NCBI RefSeq assembly: GCF_021729885.1
Contig: NZ_CP063401.1
Location: 1,240,001 to 1,304,000 of the forward strand
Direction: 5' to 3'
DNA from: Devosia sp. SL43
Lineage (GTDB): Bacteria > Pseudomonadota > Alphaproteobacteria > Rhizobiales > Devosiaceae
Length of the DNA stretch: 64,000 nt
Below, piece by piece: positions 1-6,168 of this stretch. The position numbers and the translations under genes were made by a program. Within the stretch, counting starts at the first letter, position 1. Each line of letters starts with the position of its first letter. The notes under the pieces are model-generated. The model saw only the letters and a program-made list of their open reading frames with translations, did not search any database and was not told the DNA's origin.

Positions 1-75
1 CAATGGAGCGATTTTAGGCAAGAAGGCTACGAGGGCTATGCTCGAACGGCTTCGTTACAGGACACCAACCCGTAG
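1..75 (+). CDS. Possible 3' end of a gene cut by the window edge
   Basis: Frame 1 is open from the first base to a TAG at 73-75 and encodes 24 residues ending in LQDTNP. It could be the C-terminus of a gene starting left of the window, 50 bp before the nuclease-NTPase gene and in the same direction, possibly a partner gene. The fragment is too short to recognise and an open frame of this length also occurs by chance. Confidence 0.22.
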   Translation, partial: QWSDFRQEGYEGYARTASLQDTNP

Positions 76-125
76 ATCTAACCAGAGAAGTTGGCGACTT
101 TGGTAGAACAAGGCCGCGAGGTACG

Positions 126-2657
126 ATGGCCAATCGATTCGGGAGGAATAGCGTGGGCGACGGTGTTCAGCAGGTGCTATTGGCAGACGAAATCGAAGAA
201 CTAAAGGGGCTCACGGCAACAAATCGGGATCGTAATGAGGCGGAGACACGCCACAAAATAATAAATGTTGTCCTTCATCAGTTGCTTGCATGGCCCAAAA
301 ATCGGGTCTCGGTCGAGGAGAACATAAGCCCAGGCTACGCAGACTACATACTTAAACGGTTGTCTGGCGATCCAATATTGGTCGTGGAAGCAAAGCGCGA
401 AGGCGTGTACTTCACTCTGCCGATTGAAAAGGTCGAAAAGACTAGTGGGTATGTATCGCTCGCCAAACTACTTAGCGACGCGCCCATCAAGGCAGCAGTA
501 ACCCAGGTCAGGCAGTACTGCATTGATATTGGCGCAGAATTTGGGGCCGTGACGAACGGACATGAATGGATAATATTTAAAGTGTTTGACAAGGGGCGTC
601 GATGGGACGCTTTGCAAGCATTCGTTGTTCGATCGCCAGCTTATTTCTGGGATGACTATACAGAAGCGTACAACTCGCTATCGTTTACCGCTGTTTCAGA
701 CAAATTTTCGCTCGTTCAACTGCTACAGTCCGCGACTCCTAAAGATCGTAGCATCTTTTATCCTAAGGACGGCATAGCAGCTTACTCGCATCAGATAACC
801 GCAAACCGCTTAGCAGGTGCCCTTAGGCCCGTAGTAAATAGGTTCTTCGGGGTTATCGGCGACGACGACCCCGATTTCATGAACCGATGTTACGTTGGAG
901 AGCGCGAATACAGGCCCGCAATTGTGGGAATGAGGACGCATCTGCAGGACTCCCTGAGCCCATACTTTAGATCTTTCGGCGTCTCACAACTTGAAGATAC
1001 CGGTAAAGGCGGTCAGATAGGTGGGCGACTTACGAAAAACATAAAGCACGGCCGACGAGGAGAAGTACTCGTCCTATTTGGAGGAAAAGGGGCTGGGAAG
1101 TCTACTTTCCTAAAGAGATTGCTACATCACCAACCTCCCAAGTGGCTAAAAGATCATTCAGTCGTCGCTCTAATTGATTTGCTAAAGGTCCCTGAAAGCA
1201 CCTCGGTTATTCGCGATGCCATCTGGGATGGCCTCGTCGAAAGCCTAGACATTGAAAATTTTCTCGAGGGGGAGCGCCAACACCTGCTCCGGGATTTGTT
1301 CGCCGATCGTTTCTCGGTCGCAACAAAACAAGAGTTGTCAGGTTTATCCAAGACATCAGAGACCTACAACGTAAAACTCAATGAGTTAGTTGCTGCTTGG
1401 AAAGCTGACAAGAAGTACTGCGCAAAAAGACTTCTAGAATATTGGCGGCAACAAGGACGAGGCCTAATCGTCGTCATCGACAATACCGACCAGTATTCCG
1501 GAGCAAACCAAGATTTTTGCTTCACATCCGCTCAAGAGATAGCAAATGAGTTTGAGTGCGTAACAGTAATAACAATGAGAGAGGAACGTTTTTATAACTC
1601 AAAAATTCACGGGGTTCTAGACGCGTTTCAGAATGCGGGCTTTCACATAAGCTCTCCACGGCCCGCGACGGTCTTCCGCCGACGGCTGGAGTACGCAATT
1701 GGTATCGCGCAGGATCCGGCCCGATGGGGCGAACTAAGCGCTGGATCGGATAGGAACATTACCGCCGACTGCGCGAAATACATGCGAATTTTGTCCGCTG
1801 AATTTGCCGGCGAAAAATCCCCGCTAAGCCACTTTCTCACTGCTTGCGCTCAGGGTGACATACGGCTGTCCTTGGACTTGTTTCGAGATTTCGTCTTGTC
1901 TGGCTATACCAACGTAGAGGAGATGCTGGCGGAAGGTGCTTGGAAGTTTCAAACACATCAGGTCGTAAAACCTGTCATGACGCCAACCAGATACTTCTAT
2001 GATGAGTTGCAAAGCTCGATACCCAATGTCTACCAGATCCGGCACAACAGGAACGGCTCCCACTTTACTGCCCTTCGCATTTTGAGAAAATTGGCAAAGA
2101 ATTTTGAGGGATCATCGCCATCTTATGCAAGTGTCGCAGCGTTGAAGGCCTACTTCGTTGAGACCTTCAACATGGCAGAGGACCTAACAAAAAATCTAGA
2201 CATGCTTTTGAAGCACGGCTTCATCGAGGCAAACAACAGAATTGATTACTATGACGAGAACGTAGATAGTGTAAAAATTACCAACTACGGCCTCTATATG
2301 TTTAACGAATTGGCGTACAATTTTACTTATTTGGACTTGGTCTGCACGGAGTGCGGCATCTTCAGCGAGGAGGTGAGTAACTACTTAAGCGAAGCTGCCA
2401 AGGAGGAATACAGTCTATTTATTAGAAACGAACGTACAGAGCGCGTGAAAATCAGAGTAGACCGCGTCGGCCGCTTTCTGGACTATTTGCGAACTGAAGA
2501 AGCACGTGAGCGCGAACTGTTTAGCTTGGGTATGCCCGAGCAGGAAATGTTCTCGAGCAAGTCCCAAGAAACGTTCTCAGCAGAGCGACAAAAAGTGGTT
2601 GGTAGTGCTAAGCGCCAAGCTAAAAGGCGCGCGAAGAAGACGAGGCCATCACACTAA
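126..2657 (+). CDS. HsdR_N-type PD-(D/E)xK nuclease fused to a P-loop NTPase; putative defence protein
   Basis: 843 residues. The N-terminal part has the layout of the type I restriction HsdR nuclease domain: E38/E40, D73 in YADYIL, then VEAKRE giving E88-x-K90, followed by the Q-Y element (Q127, Q130, Y131) and a TNG turn at 143-145. A NTPase core follows: Walker A GGKGAGKST at 319-327 and a Walker B-like LIVVIDNTDQ near 447-456, with a VITMREE strand after it that resembles KAP/STAND ATPases. The rest, about 300 residues, is probably helical and ends in a Lys/Arg-rich tail. The gene is clearly AT-richer than its neighbours and uses codons rare in them, which suggests transfer. Nuclease plus signalling-type NTPase is a common architecture for single-gene phage defence; that role is inferred. 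I cannot name a characterised family. Confidence 0.75.
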   Translation: MANRFGRNSVGDGVQQVLLADEIEELKGLTATNRDRNEAETRHKIINVVLHQLLAWPKNRVSVEENISPGYADYILKRLSGDPILVVEAKREGVYFTLPIEKVEKTSGYVSLAKLLSDAPIKAAVTQVRQYCIDIGAEFGAVTNGHEWIIFKVFDKGRRWDALQAFVVRSPAYFWDDYTEAYNSLSFTAVSDKFSLVQLLQSATPKDRSIFYPKDGIAAYSHQITANRLAGALRPVVNRFFGVIGDDDPDFMNRCYVGEREYRPAIVGMRTHLQDSLSPYFRSFGVSQLEDTGKGGQIGGRLTKNIKHGRRGEVLVLFGGKGAGKSTFLKRLLHHQPPKWLKDHSVVALIDLLKVPESTSVIRDAIWDGLVESLDIENFLEGERQHLLRDLFADRFSVATKQELSGLSKTSETYNVKLNELVAAWKADKKYCAKRLLEYWRQQGRGLIVVIDNTDQYSGANQDFCFTSAQEIANEFECVTVITMREERFYNSKIHGVLDAFQNAGFHISSPRPATVFRRRLEYAIGIAQDPARWGELSAGSDRNITADCAKYMRILSAEFAGEKSPLSHFLTACAQGDIRLSLDLFRDFVLSGYTNVEEMLAEGAWKFQTHQVVKPVMTPTRYFYDELQSSIPNVYQIRHNRNGSHFTALRILRKLAKNFEGSSPSYASVAALKAYFVETFNMAEDLTKNLDMLLKHGFIEANNRIDYYDENVDSVKITNYGLYMFNELAYNFTYLDLVCTECGIFSEEVSNYLSEAAKEEYSLFIRNERTERVKIRVDRVGRFLDYLRTEEARERELFSLGMPEQEMFSSKSQETFSAERQKVVGSAKRQAKRRAKKTRPSH

Positions 2658-3048
2658 ATCTGGAGCTAATGTCGGTCTCAGCTGGAGCGGCATTGACGAG
2701 GATGAGCAACGCCGCAAGACGGCTCCTACCGGCCATCAGTCCTAAGGCCTTACTGCCCTGCACCTGCGCCGAGACCAGAACCCAGCCGCCTCCCCGCACC
2801 CTGGTGTTGCGCGGCAGACTGGTCAGCACGCTCCCACCCGTACTCGGCACCTCCCTCAGGTTGAGACTGCTGGCCGAAACATACATTGTCGCATCGAAGC
2901 GCAGCACCGCCGGCACCTCCGCTCGCACCACGCCCGACCCGCCTGCCGGATCGACAGCGGCCTGCCCAGGCATATCCGTCCCGCCGATCAGATTGCCCAA
3001 CCCGGCCAGCGCCAGAAACGCCAGCACCACCCAATATCGCTTGCGCAT
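2620..3048 (-). CDS. SH3-domain protein with N-terminal membrane anchor; C-terminus probably altered at the island edge
   Basis: 142 residues. It starts MRKRYWVVLAFLALAGLG, a membrane anchor or uncleaved signal, then has a bacterial SH3-like core (SASSLNLREVPSTGG, LTSLPRNTRV, GGWVLVSAQ). The expected GWVS-x-x-YL ending of this fold is missing. From about base 2750 leftward the reading runs into anomalous sequence and finally into AT-richer DNA, and overlaps the end of the convergent nuclease-NTPase gene by 38 bp. I read this as a host gene whose 3' end was replaced or frameshifted when the left-hand DNA arrived. A degenerate but functional protein remains possible. Confidence 0.55.
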   Translation of the reverse strand: MRKRYWVVLAFLALAGLGNLIGGTDMPGQAAVDPAGGSGVVRAEVPAVLRFDATMYVSASSLNLREVPSTGGSVLTSLPRNTRVRGGGWVLVSAQVQGSKALGLMAGRSRLAALLILVNAAPAETDISSRFSVMASSSSRAF

Positions 3049-3150
3049 CTATCCCCCGGCCAGACCATCGCGCGGAAGCGACGACCCTGTCCAGCCCACC
3101 GGCCCTTCAGCCCCCCTTTCGCCGCCCAATCCACCGTCCTGCCCACACAA

Positions 3151-3175
3151 GTTGCAAATAGGTCCTAATTGCATA
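3151..3175. repeat. 25-bp duplicated near-palindrome, copy 1
   Basis: This 25-bp sequence is identical to 4386-4410. Its core is a near-perfect inverted repeat, TGCAA-A-TAGG-T-CCTA-A-TTGCA, with one mismatch between arms. It lies 102 bp upstream of the minus-strand SH3 gene. The symmetry resembles an operator for a dimeric regulator; an intergenic repeat unit is the alternative. Confidence 0.6.
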
Positions 3176-3183
3176 AATTGGGT

Positions 3184-3287
3184 GATGTCATTCCGGCGAA
3201 GGCCGGAATCCAAGTCCGTGGCGACCCGCAGCAACCAGATTATGGAGAGCATCGCGCATGGATTCCGGCCTTCGCCGGAATGACATC
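3184..3287. repeat. Palindromic intergenic repeat, family 1, copy 1
   Basis: Arms of 29 bp at 3184-3212 and 3259-3287 are exact reverse complements, built around CATTCCGGCGAAGGCCGGAA, with a 46-bp spacer. A second, slightly diverged copy lies at 27270-27370. Motifs of this kind are scattered through rhizobial genomes as REP/RIME-like intergenic elements. Confidence 0.8.
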
Positions 3288-3311
3288 GCGAAAGACCAAC
3301 CACATCGCCCC

Positions 3312-3848
3312 CTACCCCACCTTCCCCCGCCCATCATGCGGCCGCCGGGTCAGGCTGGAAAACACCACATCCGGCGCTATCAGATGCACCAGCCGCTCCA
3401 GCGCATCGAAGGACACATCCACATAATCGAGGCTCACCACCACCTCGGTGCTGGAGACCAGCGATTTCGTCGTGCCCGGCCCGGTGAAGCGCGTCGGGCT
3501 GAGACCCGAGAGCGTCACATGCAGGCTGTGCCCGTCCGTGCTGTTGTGAAAGATCGTCGCCACCCGCGCCCAGGGCAGCAGCACGGGCCGGCGCATGCGG
3601 TGGTCCAGCAGTCCCTCCGGCGTCAGCGTCAGTTGTGGCCTGGGGTCGAGCAGCAGCCGCAGGTCGAACAGCCCGGCGCCGAGCACGGCCAGCCCCGCCA
3701 CCAGCGCCCACCAGGTGGAGTCGACAAAATTGCCGCGCAGCAGGCCGATCACGCCCGCCCCTGATACCAAGAGGCCAAGCCCCAGCTTGGCCACGAGGAT
3801 CGCCAGCCAGCCCGGCGTGATCCTGTTATAGAGCACGATCGTCTGCAT
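3312..3848 (-). CDS. Membrane protein with PH-like tail (STM3941-like)
   Basis: 178 residues. Two adjacent hydrophobic segments occupy about residues 12-40 (GWLAILVAKLGLGLLVSGAG) and 46-66, followed by a soluble domain of about 110 residues that begins with a PRPQLTLTPEGLLD strand pattern. That layout, a two-helix hairpin then a PH-like beta domain, fits STM3941-type inner-membrane proteins of unknown function. The gene stands alone between repeats. The assignment rests on architecture only. Confidence 0.6.
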   Translation of the reverse strand: MQTIVLYNRITPGWLAILVAKLGLGLLVSGAGVIGLLRGNFVDSTWWALVAGLAVLGAGLFDLRLLLDPRPQLTLTPEGLLDHRMRRPVLLPWARVATIFHNSTDGHSLHVTLSGLSPTRFTGPGTTKSLVSSTEVVVSLDYVDVSFDALERLVHLIAPDVVFSSLTRRPHDGRGKVG

Positions 3849-4007
3849 CGCCCCTCAATCGCCCCAGCATAGCCGCCCGCGCTTGATCCGTCATGACCGC
3901 AATCGGGCGCGGCCATCTTGTGCCTCACCTTGTGAACACGACCCCTCTCGACTCCCCACCCCGACATGGGTTAGAACAAATAAAGAACAAAATCTGTCGA
4001 GATCGCC

Positions 4008-4202
4008 ATGCGCAGCTTCACCACTGAACTCGCCAATCGCACCACCCGCGAACTGCCCCTCACCCTTGCCGAAGCCAGCCAGATGGCCGAGGCCGGCTTC
4101 AAGTTCGCCGAATTCGACCCCGAATACGGCCGCTACCGCCTGAGCAAACCCTATGAACTGGTGATCATCCGCGACACCAACACACTGACGATCCGCCAGT
4201 AG
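4008..4202 (+). CDS. Small conserved-looking hypothetical protein, 64 aa
   Basis: 64 residues with mixed composition and no signal peptide or membrane segment. The start ATG follows GTCGAGATCGCC, a weak ribosome site. Codon use and third-position GC match the host genes, supporting a real gene. The ending ELVIIRDTNTLTIRQ looks like a pair of beta strands. Function unknown. Confidence 0.5.
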   Translation: MRSFTTELANRTTRELPLTLAEASQMAEAGFKFAEFDPEYGRYRLSKPYELVIIRDTNTLTIRQ

Positions 4203-4504
4203 GAAAGGCCACCGTCGCATCCCCATTCGTCGCCCACGCCCGGCCCTCCAATCAGCCCACGCCAACCACTCCTTCCCCTCATCCCTCCCGTATTCTCCCC
4301 TCACCCCTTCCCCTCCCCCCTCACCCCTTCCCCTTCCCCTCACCCTCACCCCACCCTCACCCACGTCCCCTCCCACGCCATCCGTGTTGCAAATAGGTCC
4401 TAATTGCATATTGTCCGAACCGAGCAGCACCTGCATCCTGCCCGCGTCAAAAACTAATCCCCGCCCTCCGCCGCGACCGCACACTAGGCGCAAAGGAGGA
4501 CCCC
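4203..4504. other. Intergenic region with a G-free C-rich tract and the second 25-bp repeat
   Basis: Bases 4291-4364 contain no G on the plus strand and consist mostly of CCC/CCCC runs split by T and A. The minus strand therefore reads as many GGG/GGGG runs with 1-4 base loops, a strong G-quadruplex candidate. The identical 25-bp near-palindrome follows at 4386-4410, 95 bp before the next gene. No gene is seen here. Confidence 0.6.
4386..4410. repeat. 25-bp duplicated near-palindrome, copy 2
   Basis: Identical to 3151-3175. It sits 95 bp upstream of the gene at 4505, so both copies lie about 100 bp in front of a start codon. The copies are in opposite orientation relative to those genes, which matters little for a palindromic protein site. 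Confidence 0.6.
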
Positions 4505-4897
4505 ATGGTCGACATCATCTCTTACGCGAAAGTCATCGAACACGAACGCCTGCTCGAGCGGCTGGGCGACCTGCGCAGCGTGGCCACGACGGCGTGCCGG
4601 GAGGCGCCCGATCTGCCGGCCAGCCCGGTGCTGGTCTTCACCGCCGCCACCCTGCTGGGTGACGTCTACCGCCTGCTGTCGCGCGAACCGGGCGCCCGCT
4701 CCTTGGTTCGCCTCGACCGCCGCGACCGGCCCAGCCATCGTGCGCTCGTCGCCCTGCTGCGCGACGCCCGCCTGGCCCTCGATGCCTTTGCCTGGAACCA
4801 TCGCGACCACGATGACGACTATGGCGACGAGTGGCTGACCTTCGAGGGCATCGAGGCGTTTCGCGACGCCCGCCGAAAAGTTATCCCCGCCTACTGA
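4505..4897 (+). CDS. Hypothetical protein, 130 aa
   Basis: 130 residues, predicted mostly helical, with no signal or membrane segment. AAAGGAGGA, an excellent ribosome site, lies 5 bases before the ATG. The C-terminal half has an acidic HRDHDDDYGDEW patch. The base composition is that of the host. I do not recognise a family. Confidence 0.6.
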   Translation: MVDIISYAKVIEHERLLERLGDLRSVATTACREAPDLPASPVLVFTAATLLGDVYRLLSREPGARSLVRLDRRDRPSHRALVALLRDARLALDAFAWNHRDHDDDYGDEWLTFEGIEAFRDARRKVIPAY

Positions 4898-4973
4898 CCC
4901 CCGCGATAGAATGCACCCATTCCCGCCGCTCACGCGGTGCCGACGAAGCATCGGGCGGGAAGACTGGCAGCCG

Positions 4974-5168
4974 GGGTCGCCCGACGCCTGCGTGGACGCT
5001 GACCACCGGCCGGGTCGGTGACGGGAGAGCCCGTCATTGGCCCCAATCCCCGAATGCGTGGGTGGCCGCTCGATGCGTGCGCAGGAAAAACCAGCTCGTG
5101 TGAAGCGGCTTTCGCCTCTTCAATAACTCAATCAGGCGGCGCAAGCCGTCGAGGCGAAAGCCGCTTCA
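4974..5168. repeat. Dispersed repeat, family 3, copy 1, ending in a long stem-loop
   Basis: Blocks GGGTCGCC..GC.TGGA.GCTGACCACC and CCGAATG...CGATGCGTG.GC followed by an A-run are shared with 28741-28944. Both copies end in a hairpin. Here an 18-bp perfect inverted repeat (5101-5118 with 5151-5168, built on AAGCGGCTTTCGCC) flanks a 32-base loop. The stem sequence differs from that of the other copy. The element fills most of the 400-bp gap between 4897 and 5298; no gene is seen there. Confidence 0.6.
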
Positions 5169-5297
5169 TACCGTCTCGGGCGCACTTGCGCTCCGAAACC
5201 GCGACGCCAAAGGGCCGGGCGGCGCATAGGCGCGTCCAATCGCCACCATCGAGAACATTCATTGGACGGGACGGCGCGACGCGGCGATCATCGCACC

Positions 5298-5579
5298 ATG
5301 TCCGAAGACCGCCTCAGCAATAACGGCCCACCCCTCGACGACGACGCCCCACCCTGGGGCCGCAACGGCATCGGCAATTATTTCGAGTGGGCCGCCGCCA
5401 AGAAGAAGGCCTTCGACGCCCCCTACGACATCGCCATCATGCGCGCCCGCCGCGCCGAGGCCCTGGGCCTGACCTATGAGGAATATACGCTCGAAATCCT
5501 CGAACGCGGCCGCTACCTCTCCGCCGCCGACACCGACCGCATCATGGAAATCAAGCTCAGGCGGCCATTGCGATACTAG
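5298..5579 (+). CDS. Hypothetical protein, 93 aa
   Basis: 93 residues from ATG 5298 (MSEDRLSNNGPPLDDD). An in-frame upstream ATG at 5262 has no ribosome site and would add 12 unlikely residues. The protein is soluble and helical, with a YEEYTLEILERGRYLS segment resembling a small helix-turn-helix-like bundle. It converges on the Lrp gene, overlapping it by 4 bp. Function unknown. Confidence 0.6.
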   Translation: MSEDRLSNNGPPLDDDAPPWGRNGIGNYFEWAAAKKKAFDAPYDIAIMRARRAEALGLTYEEYTLEILERGRYLSAADTDRIMEIKLRRPLRY

Positions 5580-6052
5580 ATCGGCAGCACCCGCGAGTGC
5601 TTGACCTGCCCGAGCGAAAAGCTGCTCTCGATCGACGCCACGCCCTCGATCTGCGTCAGCTTCTCGCGCAGGAAGTGCTCGTAGGCCTCGAGATCGGCAC
5701 AGACCACCCGCAGCAGGAAGTCGAACTGCCCGGTCATCAGGTAGCATTCCATCACCTCCGGCCAGCGGCTGATCGCCGCCCCGAAGGCATCCAGTTCCCG
5801 CGCCCGCTGCCGCTCCAGCTTGATGGAAATGAACACCGAAACCGGCAGCCCGACCGCCTTCTGCTCCACATTGGCCGAATAGCCCGAAATAATCCCCGCC
5901 GCCTCGAGCTGGCGTATTCTCCTCAGGCATGGTGACGGCGACAGCCCCACCCGCTCCGCCAGCGCCTGGACGGTCATCCGCCCATCCCCCTGCAGGACCC
6001 GCAGAATCCGGCGGTCGATGGCACTGAGAACAAAATTGGAGGATTCCGCCAC
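5576..6052 (-). CDS. Lrp/AsnC-family transcriptional regulator
   Basis: 158 residues. The N-terminal winged helix-turn-helix (LSAIDRRILRVLQGDGRMT, ALAERVGLSPSPCLRRIRQL) is followed by the AsnC ligand-binding RAM domain (VFISIKLE, WPEVMECYLMTGQFDFLLRV, IESSFSLGQVKHSRVLPI). Such regulators sense amino acids or related metabolites and often control the divergent gene. Here that is the AceE-like enzyme, across a 116-bp gap holding the symmetric element 6066-6094. Confidence 0.93.
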   Translation of the reverse strand: MAESSNFVLSAIDRRILRVLQGDGRMTVQALAERVGLSPSPCLRRIRQLEAAGIISGYSANVEQKAVGLPVSVFISIKLERQRARELDAFGAAISRWPEVMECYLMTGQFDFLLRVVCADLEAYEHFLREKLTQIEGVASIESSFSLGQVKHSRVLPI

Positions 6053-6065
6053 GCCTGCCCCACAT

Positions 6066-6094
6066 TCTGCGCAAATCCTGCGCTCTTTCGCAGA
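6066..6094. promoter_or_regulatory. Candidate Lrp operator between divergent genes
   Basis: The element TCTGCGCAAA, 10 bases, TTTCGCAGA forms an imperfect inverted repeat between the Lrp gene and its divergent neighbour. The symmetry and position suit an Lrp/AsnC dimer site. This is inference from sequence alone. Confidence 0.35.
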
Positions 6095-6138
6095 TTAGCA
6101 GGCAGAATAGGCAAGAACCACCCCCCGGCAGACCCTAA

Positions 6139-6147
6139 TGTCAGACA
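6139..6147. promoter_or_regulatory. TGTCAGACA site upstream of the AceE-like gene
   Basis: A 9-bp perfect palindrome TGTC-A-GACA lies 21 bp before the ATG at 6169. The same nonamer occurs at 8756-8764 upstream of the peptide transporter. FadR/FCD-type GntR regulators commonly bind TGT-n-ACA style palindromes, and one is encoded at 15415. Confidence 0.4.
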
Positions 6148-6168
6148 ATTGCTGACGGAGGGGAAAGC

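Noticed and set aside
1-2700. Prophage or integrative element
   Set aside because: No integrase, att repeat, tRNA or phage gene can be seen; only one foreign-looking gene is within the window.
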